Assembly (NCBI GenBank): GCA_017307285.1
Contig: JAFKFI010000049.1
Coordinates: 36,650 to 100,649 of the forward strand
DNA length: 64,000 nucleotides
From: Alphaproteobacteria bacterium
GTDB lineage: Bacteria; Pseudomonadota; Alphaproteobacteria; Acetobacterales; Acetobacteraceae
Reading direction: 5' to 3'
The translations under genes and the position numbers were made by a program. Below are positions 52,015 through 61,482 of the stretch, piece after piece. The notes under the pieces were generated by a model. The model did not search any database, was not told the DNA's origin, and saw only the letters and a program-made list of their open reading frames with translations. Position 1 is the stretch's first letter. Each line of letters starts with the position of its first letter.

Positions 52015-53682
52015 ATGGCTGACGAGAACGATTTCCAGCCTCGCCCGGGCCGCATCCGCTCAACCCGCAGCCAGCGCGCGAAGCCCTTCGTCGCCGCGGC
52101 GTCTCGCGCCAAGGTCTCTTGCGCAGCGGACGGCGCTCCACCTTCGGCCGCGGCCGAGCCGCCAGCGTTCGGGCCAACCATCTGCTGACTGGCCGCTCTC
52201 GTCTGGTCACGGTGAAGACCCGCGTCGTCCGCCATACCGCTCGCGCTGCGCCGCTCGCAGCCCACCTCGGCTACCTCCGGCGCGAGGGCGTCACCCGGGA
52301 CGGGGAGAAGGCCAGGCTGTTCGGTCCCGAGACCGAGGACGCCGACCCCAAGGCCTTCGCGGAGCGGGGCGAGAAGGACCGCCATCACTTCCGCTTCATC
52401 GTCTCGCCCGAGGACGCGCCGGAGATGGCCGACCTGAAAGGCTTCACCCGCGAGCTGGTCGGCCAGATGGAGAAGGATCTCGGCACCAAGCTCGATTGGG
52501 TCGCCGTCGATCACTGGAATACGCAGCATCCCCACGTCCACATCATCGTGCGCGGCGTCGCCGACGACGGCCAGGACCTCGTCATTTCGCGCGACTACAT
52601 CAAGGAGGGGATGCGTGCCCGGGCTCGACATCCGTCGCGCGCTCGAGCGCCAGGTCGACGCCGAGCGCTGGACCCAACTCGACCGGCAGCTCGCCCGCGA
52701 TGCCGATCGACACGGCGTCATCGATCTCGCACCAGATGCCGGACGTCAGCCTGATCCGTTCGAAGCTCTCAAGGTCGGACGGTTGCGGCGCCTGGAGGGT
52801 CTTGGTCTCGCGCACCAGCACGGGCCGGGCCAATGGACGATGGACTCGGCCGCGGAGACGACCTTGCGCGAGCTGGGCGAGCGCGGCGACATCATCAAGC
52901 GCATCCACCGCAGCCTGACAGAACGTGGCATCGAGCGAGCCGCGGCGAGTTATGTGCTCGCTGGCGAGAGCCTGGATGTCCCGATCATCGGCCGCCTGGT
53001 CGATCGCGGCCTCGAGGATGAGCTGAAGGGTACGGCCTACGCTGTCGTCGACGGTGTCGACGGGCGGACCCATCACATCAAGCTTCCCGATCTCGAGGCC
53101 GCCGGCGACAGCGCACCAGGCTCGATCGTCGAGCTGCGCAAGTTCGACGACGCGCAAGGCCGGCGTCGCGTTGCCATTGCGGCGCGCTCCGACCTCGCCA
53201 TCGAAGACCAGGTGACGGCGAGCGGCGCGACTTGGCTCGATCGCCAGGCGGTCGCGCGCGATCCGGTGGCGCTCGGCCAGGCCGGCTTCGGCGCCGAGGT
53301 CCGCGAGGCGATGGATCGCCGGGCGGACCGGCTCATCGAGCAGGGCCTCGCCGAGCGACAGGCGCGGGGGATCGTGTTCGCCTCCGGCCTGATCGGAACG
53401 CTTCGACAGCGGGAGGTGGAGGCGCTGGGCGAGCGGCTCGCCGCCGAAACCGGCCAGCCGTTCAATGGCGCGGCGACGGGCGAGTATGTCGCCGGGACCT
53501 ACCGACAACGCTTCGCGCTCGCCTCCGGCCGCTTCGCCATGATCGACGACGGCCTTGGCTTCCAGCTCGTGCCCTGGACGCCCACCCTCGAAAAGCAGCT
53601 CGGCCGCCACGTCTCCGGCGTCGCCCGCGCGGATGGCGGGATCGACTGGGGCTTCGGCCGCAACCGGGGGCTCGGTCTGTGA
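52015..53682 (+). pseudogene. Relaxase (VirD2-like, DUF3363) broken by two frame changes
   Basis: Three frames must be joined to read the expected protein. ATG 52015 gives MADENDFQPRPGRIRSTRSQRAKPF, then the frame runs off to a stop near 52187. From about 52110 a second frame continues with STFGRGRAASVRANHLLTGRSR, HFRFIVSPEDAPEMADLKGF, DHWNTQHPHVHIIVRG (the histidine metal triad) and ISRDYIKEGMRARA to about 52612. The first frame then resumes with LDIRRALERQVDAERWTQLDRQ and runs through DUF3363 to 53682. Family members have about 14 more residues between RARA and LDIRR, so a deletion is likely there. A GTG at 52615 with AAGGAGG could still yield the C-terminal part alone. Confidence 0.75.
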
Positions 53683-53723
53683 CTGATCCCTACAATCATC
53701 GACCTCATGAAAGGACGTCTTCT

Positions 53724-55706
53724 ATGTCCGCGACCAAGATTCTCTGGGGCCAGGTCATCACCGTCTTTGCGATCGTCCTGCTGGCGATCTGGAGCGCGAC
53801 GGAGTGGACGGCCTGGCGCCTCGGCTTCCAGCCACAGCTCGGCCACCCGTGGTTCGAGCTGCTGCATTTCCCGTTCTACCTTCCGCCGGCCTTCTTCTGG
53901 TGGTGGTACGCCTACGACGCCTACGCGCCCGACATCTTCATCGAGGGAGCCTACATCGCCGCATCGGGTGGGATCATCGCCGCGGCTGTCGCGATCGGCA
54001 TGTCCGTCTGGCGCGCCCGCGAGGCGAAGAATGCCGAGACCTACGGCTCTGCCCGCTGGGCGCAACCGAAGGAGATCGAAGCCGCTGGACTCAGCGGACC
54101 CGATGGCGTCGTGCTGGGCCGCTACCAGCGCAGCTATTTGCGCCACGATGGGCCGGAGCATGTGTTGTGCTTCGCGCCGACGCGATCGGGCAAAGGCGTC
54201 GGCCTCGTCATCCCGTCGCTCTTGACCTGGCCGGGCTCGGCGATCGTCCATGACATCAAGGGCGGGAACTGGCAGCTCACCGCCGGCTTCCGCGCCCAGC
54301 ACGGCCGCGTGCTCCTGTTCGATCCGACCAATGCGAAGTCATCGGCCTACAATCCGCTGCTCGAAGTGCGCCAAGGCGAGTGGGAGGTGCGCGACGTCCA
54401 GAACATCGCCGACATCCTCGTCGATCCCGAAGGCAGCCTCGAAAAGCGGAACCACTGGGAGAAGACCAGCCACGCGCTTTTGGTCGGCGCCATCCTTCAC
54501 GTCCTCTATGCCGAGGAGGACAAGACGCTCGCCGGCGTCGCATCGTTCCTGTCTGATCCGAAGCGGCCGATCGAGTCCACGCTCTCGGCCATGATGCGCA
54601 CGCCGCATCTTGGCGAGGCTGGCGTTCATCCCGTCGTCGCAAGCGCCGCCAGGGAGTTGTTGAACAAATCCGGCAACGAGCGCTCCGGCGTCTTGAGTAC
54701 GGCCATGTCGTTCCTTGGCCTCTATCGCGACCCTGTCGTGGCCGAGGTGACGCGGCGTTGCGACTGGCGGATCGGCGATATCGTGGCCGGCGAGCGGCCG
54801 ACGACGCTCTACCTCGTGGTGCCGCCCTCGGACATCAACCGCACCAAGCCGCTGATCCGCCTGATCCTCAACCAGATCGGCCGGCGGCTCACGGAGGACC
54901 TGCTGGCCAAGGCCGGTCGGCGACGGCTGCTCCTGATGCTCGACGAGTTCCCAGCGCTGGGGCGGCTCGACTTCTTCGAGTCCGCGCTCGCCTTCATGGC
55001 GGGCTACGGGATCAAGAGCTTTCTCATCGCCCAGTCGCTGAACCAGATCGAGAAGGCTTACGGGCCGAACAACTCGATCCTCGACAACTGCCATGTGCGG
55101 GTCAGCTTCGCCACCAACGACGAGCGCACCGCCAAGCGGGTCAGCGACGCACTCGGCACGGCGACCGAAATGAAGGCCATGAAGAACTATGCCGGCAGCC
55201 GGCTGTCGCCCTGGCTCGGACATCTGATGGTCTCCCGATCGGAGACGGCGCGCCCGCTGCTCACGCCGGGCGAGGTCATGCAACTCCCGCCTACCGACGA
55301 GATCGTCATGGTGTCTGGCGTCCATCCGATCCGCGCGAGGAAGGCGCGCTACTACGAGGATGCGCGGTTGCAGGAGCGCATCCTGCCGCCGCCTGCGCCG
55401 ACGCAGCCGAAAGTGAGTCGTTCCGACGACTGGAGTTCACGGCCATTGCCCCCGCGGCCGCCGGCGCCAGCTGCGCGTGACGGCGAGGAGGCCGACGATG
55501 AAGACCCGAAGAACTCGGACCGCCGTCGCCAGCCTGAACTGAACCAGGAGACGGTCGAGAAGAAGCAGCCGATCGACAACGAATTCGCCCTCGATCCGAC
55601 CGACGAGCTTGAGGAGGACGCGCCCCGCGTAGGTCGGATGAACGACCTCATGCAGGGCTTGGCGCGCCAAGCCTCCCTCGACCCCGGCGACGACCTGGGA
55701 CTGTGA
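53724..55706 (+). CDS. traG: Type IV coupling protein TraG (VirD4 family)
   Basis: The 660-residue product starts at ATG 53724 behind AAAGGA, with two N-terminal membrane helices (VITVFAIVLLAIW, FYLPPAFFWWWYAY). The ATPase has Walker A APTRSGKGVGLVIPSLLTWP near 155 and Walker B LLLMLDEFPALG near 405, then IAQSLNQI and ATNDERTAKRVSDALG. It couples the relaxase-DNA complex to the Trb channel at the inner membrane. The C-terminal 100 residues are acidic and disordered. The gene is intact although the relaxase upstream is not. Confidence 0.95.
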   Translation: MSATKILWGQVITVFAIVLLAIWSATEWTAWRLGFQPQLGHPWFELLHFPFYLPPAFFWWWYAYDAYAPDIFIEGAYIAASGGIIAAAVAIGMSVWRAREAKNAETYGSARWAQPKEIEAAGLSGPDGVVLGRYQRSYLRHDGPEHVLCFAPTRSGKGVGLVIPSLLTWPGSAIVHDIKGGNWQLTAGFRAQHGRVLLFDPTNAKSSAYNPLLEVRQGEWEVRDVQNIADILVDPEGSLEKRNHWEKTSHALLVGAILHVLYAEEDKTLAGVASFLSDPKRPIESTLSAMMRTPHLGEAGVHPVVASAARELLNKSGNERSGVLSTAMSFLGLYRDPVVAEVTRRCDWRIGDIVAGERPTTLYLVVPPSDINRTKPLIRLILNQIGRRLTEDLLAKAGRRRLLLMLDEFPALGRLDFFESALAFMAGYGIKSFLIAQSLNQIEKAYGPNNSILDNCHVRVSFATNDERTAKRVSDALGTATEMKAMKNYAGSRLSPWLGHLMVSRSETARPLLTPGEVMQLPPTDEIVMVSGVHPIRARKARYYEDARLQERILPPPAPTQPKVSRSDDWSSRPLPPRPPAPAARDGEEADDEDPKNSDRRRQPELNQETVEKKQPIDNEFALDPTDELEEDAPRVGRMNDLMQGLARQASLDPGDDLGL

Positions 55707-55713
55707 GGCTGGG

Positions 55714-56160
55714 ATGCCGGCGCCGAAGAAGAAGGCCCAGATCTCTGTCTATCTCGATCCGGACGTGATGCGGTCCCTGTCCGTCTACGCGGCGCGGCGA
55801 GAGCAACCGATGTCGCTGATCGCCGAGGCCGCCATCGCCTCGTTCCTTTCGCCGGACGCAGATGAGCGGCGCGAGGCTGCCATCGCCAAACGCCTCGATC
55901 AGCAGGACCGGCGCCTGGCGCGGCTCGAGCGCGACGTCGGCATCGCCGTCGAGACGCTCGCCCTGTTCATCCGCTTCTGGCTCACCACGACACCGGCGCT
56001 TCCTGAACCGGCTGCCAAGGCGGCGCGGGCGCAGGCTGGACCTCGCTACGACAACTTCGTCGCCGTGCTTGGCCGGCGCCTCAGCCAGGGGCCAAAGCTT
56101 CGGCAAGAGATCCCCGACGATGCGCGGGAAGACCCGACTCGATCGGCGGACACCGACTAG
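55714..56160 (+). CDS. CopG-like ribbon-helix-helix protein
   Basis: The 148-residue product begins with a CopG/RHH domain: KAQISVYLDPDVMRSLSVYAARREQPMSLIAEAAIASFL, then a coiled coil (AIAKRLDQQDRRLARLERDVGIAVETLALFIRFWL). A CopG-type gene between traG and trbB is standard in this ICE family and may control the trb operon. The gap after it has an inverted repeat that could be its operator. Confidence 0.87.
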   Translation: MPAPKKKAQISVYLDPDVMRSLSVYAARREQPMSLIAEAAIASFLSPDADERREAAIAKRLDQQDRRLARLERDVGIAVETLALFIRFWLTTTPALPEPAAKAARAQAGPRYDNFVAVLGRRLSQGPKLRQEIPDDAREDPTRSADTD

Positions 56161-56336
56161 ACGCGATCCCGAATAACCGGAGCGTCACCGAAGCCGTCGA
56201 AACCAAGTCCGCACCCAGCAAGTATTTTTTCGCTGCTTTACGCCCGGCCCCTACGCCATCTGAATACTTGTTGAATCGCCCTACTTACTGCCTTTTCTAA
56301 TCGTCCCCGTCGCTAGTCGCGTGTCGCGATTTGCCA
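56161..56336. promoter_or_regulatory. trb operon promoter region with inverted repeat
   Basis: CAAGTATT (56219-56226) and AATACTTG (56263-56270) are an 8-base inverted repeat 36 bases apart, in an otherwise more AT-rich gap (56220-56305). It fits a two-site operator flanking a promoter for trbB onwards. Confidence 0.5.
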
Positions 56337-57350
56337 ATGACGGGGACGATCGTGGCGGTCACACCACTTCATTCCGAGGCCTTCTCCCGCGGTGCGCGCA
56401 TGCTGCGCACCGCGCTCGGTCCCGCCATCGCCGGCTTCCTCGAAGACCCGTCGATCGTCGAGGTGATGCTCAACCCCGACGGCCGGCTTTGGATAGACCG
56501 GCTGTCGGGGGGGCTGGAGGATAGCGGCCGGACGATGTCCGCCGCCGATGGCGAGCGGATCGTGCGCCTGGTCGCGCACCATGTCGGCGCGGAGGTCCAT
56601 GCCGACAAACCGCGTGTCTCGGCCGAGCTGCCCGAGACGGGAGAGCGGTTCGAGGGCCTGTTGCCACCGGTGGTGGCGGCGCCGGCTTTTGCGATCCGCA
56701 AGCCCGCCGTCGCCGTCTTCACCCTCGACGACTATGTCGCCGCCGGCATCATGCTGGCCGGCCAGGCCGCGGTGCTCCGCGCCGCCGTGGCTGATCGCAA
56801 GAACATCCTCGTCGCCGGCGGCACCTCGACCGGCAAGACCACGCTCACCAACGCCCTCCTGGCTGAGATCGCCGGCACCACCGACCGCGTGGTGTTGATC
56901 GAGGACACCCGCGAGCTGCAATGCCGCGCGCCCAACCTTGTGGCGCTCCGCACCAAGGACGGCGTCGCCTCGCTCTCCGATCTGGTCCGCTCCTCGCTGC
57001 GCCTGCGCCCCGATCGCATCCCGATCGGCGAGGTGCGCGGCGCGGAGGCGCTGGACCTCTTGAAGGCCTGGGGCACCGGCCACCCCGGCGGCATCGGCAC
57101 GATCCACGCCGGCACCGCGCTCGGCGCGATGCGCCGCCTCGAGCAGCTCATCCAGGAAGCCGTCGTCACCGTCCCCAGGGCGCTAATCGCCGAGACTATC
57201 GATCTCGTCGCGGTGCTGCGCGGGCGCGGCAGCGAACGCCGCCTTTCCGAACTCGCACTCATCGCCGGTCTCGATCCCGCCACCGGCGATTACCGCGTCC
57301 AGTCCGCCGGGGCGGGCGGCGACCTCTTGCCCCCCGGAGACCCATCATGA
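56337..57350 (+). CDS. trbB: Conjugal transfer ATPase TrbB (VirB11 family)
   Basis: The 337-residue product has a VirB11-type ATPase: [14 protein letters not shown], Walker [16 protein letters not shown] near 158, [49 protein letters not shown]. This hexameric ATPase powers pilus assembly and DNA transfer at the inner membrane. ATG 56337 is taken as the start although its ribosome site is weak; a TTG lies two codons before it. Confidence 0.95.
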   Translation: MTGTIVAVTPLHSEAFSRGARMLRTALGPAIAGFLEDPSIVEVMLNPDGRLWIDRLSGGLEDSGRTMSAADGERIVRLVAHHVGAEVHADKPRVSAELPETGERFEGLLPPVVAAPAFAIRKPAVAVFTLDDYVAAGIMLAGQAAVLRAAVADRKNILVAGGTSTGKTTLTNALLAEIAGTTDRVVLIEDTRELQCRAPNLVALRTKDGVASLSDLVRSSLRLRPDRIPIGEVRGAEALDLLKAWGTGHPGGIGTIHAGTALGAMRRLEQLIQEAVVTVPRALIAETIDLVAVLRGRGSERRLSELALIAGLDPATGDYRVQSAGAGGDLLPPGDPS

Positions 57351-57688
57351 TCCGTGTTCTCGCTGTCGCTCATTCTTCGCGTCGCCGCGTGGCCGAGCTC
57401 GTTACGCTCGCGACCCTGACGCTCGCCTTCGCCCCGGCGGCTTACGCCTCCGGCTCCTCCATGCCGTGGGAGACCCCGCTCAACTCCATCCTGGAGTCGG
57501 TGCAAGGGCCCGTCGCGAAGATCATCTCGGTCATCATCATCACCGTGACCGGCCTGACGCTCGCCTTCGGCGACACGAGCGGCGGCTTCCGCCGGCTCAT
57601 CCAGATTGTCTTCGGTCTGTCGATCGCCTTCGCCGCGTCGAGCTTCTTCCTGTCCTTCTTCTCGTTCTCCGGCGGAGCGCTGGTCTGA
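57347..57688 (+). CDS. trbC: Conjugal transfer pilin TrbC
   Basis: The 113-residue product has a signal peptide (LATLTLAFAPAAYA) and two hydrophobic helices (IISVIIITVTGLTLAFG, IVFGLSIAFAASSFFLSFF), as expected for the TrbC/VirB2 pilin precursor. TraF would process it. It overlaps trbB (ATGA) and trbD (TGATG). Confidence 0.93.
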   Translation: MIRVLAVAHSSRRRVAELVTLATLTLAFAPAAYASGSSMPWETPLNSILESVQGPVAKIISVIIITVTGLTLAFGDTSGGFRRLIQIVFGLSIAFAASSFFLSFFSFSGGALV

Positions 57689-57963
57689 TGGCCGCGATCG
57701 TCGATCCCGACGTGCCCGGCTTCTTCGCGCCGGTCCATCGCTGGCTCACCGACCCGATCCTGATGGGCGGCGCGCCGCGGACCGTGGCGTTCGCCAACGG
57801 CACGCTCGCCGCGGCGATCGCCCTCGGCCTGCGGCTCTGGATCCCCGGCGCGCTGATCTGGGCGGTAGGTCACACCGCGGCCGTCTGGGCGGCGAAGCGC
57901 GATCCGCAGTTCGTCGACGTGGTGCGCCGGCACCTTCGTTACCCAGCCTTTCTCGGCGTCTGA
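57688..57963 (+). CDS. trbD: Conjugal transfer protein TrbD (VirB3 family)
   Basis: The 91-residue product shows the VirB3-like start PGFFAPVHRWLTDPILMGGAPR, one to two membrane helices (NGTLAAAIALGLRLWIPGALIWAVGHTAAVW) and a charged C-terminus. It is an inner-membrane part of the channel, and its start shares a base with the trbC stop. Confidence 0.92.
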   Translation: MAAIVDPDVPGFFAPVHRWLTDPILMGGAPRTVAFANGTLAAAIALGLRLWIPGALIWAVGHTAAVWAAKRDPQFVDVVRRHLRYPAFLGV

Positions 57964-57970
57964 GGCTCCG

Positions 57971-60409
57971 ATGCTGAACCTTGCAGAATATCGCAGTCGT
58001 CCCGCCGGTCTCGCCGACTTCCTGCCCTGGGCGGCCTTGGTCGAAGAGGGCGTTGTCCTCAACAAGGATGGCTCTTTCCAGCGCACGGCGCGCTTTCGCG
58101 GACCGGACCTCGATAGCGCCACGCCGGCCGAGCTGGTGGGCGTGACCGCCCGACTCAACAACGCGCTGCGCCGTCTCGGCTCCGGCTGGGCGATCTTTGT
58201 CGAGGCGCAACGGATCGCCGCGCAGACCTATCCGCACAGCAGCTTTTCCGATCCGGCGTCAGCGCTGGTTGATCTCGAGCGCCAGGACGCCTTCGAAGAG
58301 GCTGGCGCGCATTTCGAGAGCCGTTACTTCCTGACCTTCGTCTGGCTCCCGCCCGCCGAGGACGCCTCGCGCGTCGAGGGGTGGCTCTACGAGGGCCGCG
58401 CGCAGACGGGCGTCGATCCGTGGGAGCTGCTGCGCGGCTTTGTCGATCGGACCAATCGCGTCTTGCAACTGGTCGAGGGGTTCATGCCCGAGGTGGCCTG
58501 GCTCGACGACGGCGACACGCTGACCTACTTGCACTCGACCATCTCGACCCGTGCGCAGCGCATCCGCGTGCCCGAGACACCGATGCACCTCGATGCGTTG
58601 CTCGCCGATGAGCCGCTTGCCGGCGGCCTCGAGCCCCGCCTCGGCGCCCATCATCTTCGCACGCTCACTGTGGTCGGATTCCCGACAACGACGCATCCCG
58701 GCATCCTCGACGAGCTGAACCGGCTCGCCTTCCCGTACCGCTGGTCCACCCGGGCGATCCTCCTCGACAAGACCGAAGCGGTGAAGCTGCTCACCAAGAT
58801 CCGCCGGCAGTGGTTCGCCAAGCGCAAGTCCATCGCCGCCATCGTCAAGGAGGTGATGACCAACGAGGCGTCGACCCTCGTCGACTCCGACGCGGCCAAC
58901 AAGGCCGCCGACGCCGATCTCGCCCTGCAGGAATTGGGCTCCGACGATGTTGGCCAAGCCTATGTCACTGCGACAGTCACTGTCTGGGACGAGGACCCGG
59001 GTCTCGCCGCTGAAAAGCTCCGGCTGGTGGAGAAGGTGATTCAGGGCCGCGACTTCACCTGCATGCCGGAAGGAGTGAATGCGCTCGAGGCCTGGCTCGG
59101 CTCCATCCCCGGCCATGCCTACGCCAACGTCCGTCAGCCGCCGGTCTCGACGCTGAACCTGGCGCACATGATCCCGCTCTCGGCAGTTTGGGCTGGGCCG
59201 GCAAGGGATGAGCATTTCCAGGCGCCGCCGCTGCTCTACGGCAAGACGGAAGGTTCGACGCCCTTCCGACTCAGCCTGCATGTCGGCGACGTCGGCCACA
59301 CGTTGATCGTCGGCCCGACCGGCGCGGGCAAGTCGGTGCTGCTCGCGCTGATGGCGATGCAGTTCCGCCGTTACCGCAACAACCAGATCTTCGCTTTCGA
59401 TTTCGGCGGGTCGATCCGCACCGCGGCGATCGCCATGGGCGGCGATTGGCACGATCTCGGCGGCAGCCTGTCGGCTGGATCGGAACATTCGGTGTCGCTG
59501 CAGCCGCTTGCCCGCATCGACGATCAGTCGGAGCGCGCCTGGGCGGCGGAGTGGGTGGCGGCCATCCTCGCGAAGGAGGGCGTCACCATCGATCCGACCG
59601 CCAAGGAGCATGTCTGGTCGGCGCTGAGCTCGCTGGCGTCGTCGCCCGTGGGCGAGCGCACCATCACCGGCCTGGCGGTCCTGTTGCAGTCGACGGCGCT
59701 GAAGCAGGCGTTGCAGCCCTATTGCGTCGGTGGAGCCTCGGGCCGCCTACTCGATGCCGAGGCTGAGCAGCTCGGCTCCGCTCCGGTGCAGGCGTTCGAG
59801 ACCGAGGGCCTGATCGGCGCCGGAGCGGCGCCCGCCGTGCTGACCTATCTCTTCCATCGCATTGAGGGCCGCCTCGACGGCCGGCCGACCTTGCTCATCA
59901 TCGACGAGGGGTGGCTGGTCCTCGACGATCCGGCCTTCGCCCAGCAGCTACGCGAGTGGCTGAAGACGCTGCGCAAGAAGAATGCCTCCGTCGTCTTCGC
60001 CACGCAGTCGCTGTCGGATATCGACGGCAGCAACATCGCGCCCGCGATCGTCGAGAGCTGTCCGACGCGTATCTTCCTGCCGAACGAGCGCGCGATCGAG
60101 CCGCAGATCACCGCGATCTACCGCCGCTTCGGTCTCAACGATCGCCAGATCGAGATCCTCGCGCGCGCTACGCCGAAGCGCGACTACTACTGCCAGTCGC
60201 GCCGCGGCAATCGCCTGTTCGAGCTAGGTCTCGGCCCCGTAGCGCTCGCCTTCTGTGCCGCTTCCTCCAAGGCGGACCACGCCGCGATCGAGCGCGTCGT
60301 CGCCGAGCACGGCCACGATGCTTTCACGCCCGCTTGGCTCGCGGACCACGAGCTCCTCTGGGCCGCCGATCTCATCCCTGACCTGATCAACCTGGAGACA
60401 TCATCATGA
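57971..60409 (+). CDS. trbE: Conjugal transfer ATPase TrbE (VirB4 family)
   Basis: The 812-residue product is a VirB4-type ATPase: MLNLAEYRSRPAGLADFLPWAALVEEGVVLNKDGSFQ, Walker A GPTGAGKSVLLALMAMQF near 450, FDFGGSIRTAA, Walker B TLLIIDEGWLVLDD near 640, VVFATQSLSDIDGS. It drives pilin extraction and channel assembly. Full length with no break. Confidence 0.96.
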   Translation: MLNLAEYRSRPAGLADFLPWAALVEEGVVLNKDGSFQRTARFRGPDLDSATPAELVGVTARLNNALRRLGSGWAIFVEAQRIAAQTYPHSSFSDPASALVDLERQDAFEEAGAHFESRYFLTFVWLPPAEDASRVEGWLYEGRAQTGVDPWELLRGFVDRTNRVLQLVEGFMPEVAWLDDGDTLTYLHSTISTRAQRIRVPETPMHLDALLADEPLAGGLEPRLGAHHLRTLTVVGFPTTTHPGILDELNRLAFPYRWSTRAILLDKTEAVKLLTKIRRQWFAKRKSIAAIVKEVMTNEASTLVDSDAANKAADADLALQELGSDDVGQAYVTATVTVWDEDPGLAAEKLRLVEKVIQGRDFTCMPEGVNALEAWLGSIPGHAYANVRQPPVSTLNLAHMIPLSAVWAGPARDEHFQAPPLLYGKTEGSTPFRLSLHVGDVGHTLIVGPTGAGKSVLLALMAMQFRRYRNNQIFAFDFGGSIRTAAIAMGGDWHDLGGSLSAGSEHSVSLQPLARIDDQSERAWAAEWVAAILAKEGVTIDPTAKEHVWSALSSLASSPVGERTITGLAVLLQSTALKQALQPYCVGGASGRLLDAEAEQLGSAPVQAFETEGLIGAGAAPAVLTYLFHRIEGRLDGRPTLLIIDEGWLVLDDPAFAQQLREWLKTLRKKNASVVFATQSLSDIDGSNIAPAIVESCPTRIFLPNERAIEPQITAIYRRFGLNDRQIEILARATPKRDYYCQSRRGNRLFELGLGPVALAFCAASSKADHAAIERVVAEHGHDAFTPAWLADHELLWAADLIPDLINLETSS

Positions 60410-61143
60410 TCAAGCTGCGCCATCTGGCGGCGGCAAGCGCCGCCGTGCTCACCCTGGCCGTCGCCGTGCCGCCCGCCTCGGCGCAGTGGATCGTCTACGA
60501 CCCGACCAACTTCGGCCAGAACGTGCTCACCGCCGCGCGCGAGCTGCAGCAGATCAACAATCAGATCACGATGCTGACCAACCAGGCGACGTCGCTGGTC
60601 AACCAGGCGCGCAACCTTGCAAACCTGCCGATGTCGACGTTGACCCAGCTTCAGTCGTCGATCGCCCAGACCCAGTCACTGCTAGGTCAGGCGCAGAACA
60701 TCGCCTTCAACGTCCAGCGCATCGAGCAGGCCTATTCGACGAGCTACGGTTCGGCCGCCGGCACAGGTTCGACCACCGCCATGGTCGCCAACGCGCAGAC
60801 CCGCTGGCAGAACTCCGTCGCCGCCTTCGAGGACAGCCTGAAGGTACAGGCGGGCGTGGTCGGCAACATCCCGACGAACTCCAGTGCGATGACCTCGCTA
60901 GTCACGGCCAGCCAGAGCGCCACCGGCGCGCTGCAGGCGGCACAGGCCGGCAACCAACTGTTGGCGCTGCAATCTCAGCAGCTTTCCGATCTCGTCGCCG
61001 TGCTGTCGGCCAAGAGTCGGGCCGACGCCCTGGAGCAGGCGCGTACCGCCTCGGCCGAGGCGCAAGGCCAGCAGAACTACAAGACCTTCTCGACGCGCAC
61101 CGGCTATCAGCCCGGAAACGTCACCATGTTCAGCGGCAACTGA
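60406..61143 (+). CDS. trbJ: Conjugal transfer protein TrbJ (VirB5-like)
   Basis: The 245-residue product has a signal peptide ending ASAQW and the TrbJ pattern IVYDPTNFGQNVLTAARELQQINNQITMLTNQATSLVNQARNLANLP, followed by helical sequence to TMFSGN. It is a periplasmic minor pilus-tip component. ATGA overlap with trbE. Confidence 0.93.
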   Translation: MIKLRHLAAASAAVLTLAVAVPPASAQWIVYDPTNFGQNVLTAARELQQINNQITMLTNQATSLVNQARNLANLPMSTLTQLQSSIAQTQSLLGQAQNIAFNVQRIEQAYSTSYGSAAGTGSTTAMVANAQTRWQNSVAAFEDSLKVQAGVVGNIPTNSSAMTSLVTASQSATGALQAAQAGNQLLALQSQQLSDLVAVLSAKSRADALEQARTASAEAQGQQNYKTFSTRTGYQPGNVTMFSGN

Positions 61144-61152
61144 GGCGCGGCG

Positions 61153-61482
61153 ATGCTGGGACGGTCGGAAATCTTCCGCGCCGCCGCGATCGTCGCCCTG
61201 ATCGCGGTCGCCATCACGGCTCTTGTGGTGACCAACCGGCGCCACTCGGCCCCCATTGCCGAGACCCCTCCGACCATCGTCACACCAGCATCCGACGACC
61301 TCTCGGCCGAGCTGCGCCGTTGCAGCGCGCTCGGTCCCCAGGATGCCGAAGATCCGCATTGCGTCGCGGTCTGGGAGGAGAACCGCCAGCGATTCTTCGG
61401 CAGGCCGGCGCGGCCTCTGCCGCCACAAACGCCCCCAGGCGCTGCCGCGCCGGCCACCCCTTCTAAGGGAGATGCGCGATGA
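61153..61482 (+). CDS. trbK: Entry-exclusion-type protein TrbK (alternative form)
   Basis: The 109-residue product has one N-terminal membrane helix (AAAIVALIAVAITALVV), then SDDLSAELRRCSALGPQDAEDPHCVAVWEENRQRFFG, which is the TrbK-alt signature with its two cysteines, and a proline-rich tail. It is not the lipoprotein TrbK of RP4. By position it may prevent redundant mating; that role is not shown for this form. Confidence 0.88.
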   Translation: MLGRSEIFRAAAIVALIAVAITALVVTNRRHSAPIAETPPTIVTPASDDLSAELRRCSALGPQDAEDPHCVAVWEENRQRFFGRPARPLPPQTPPGAAAPATPSKGDAR

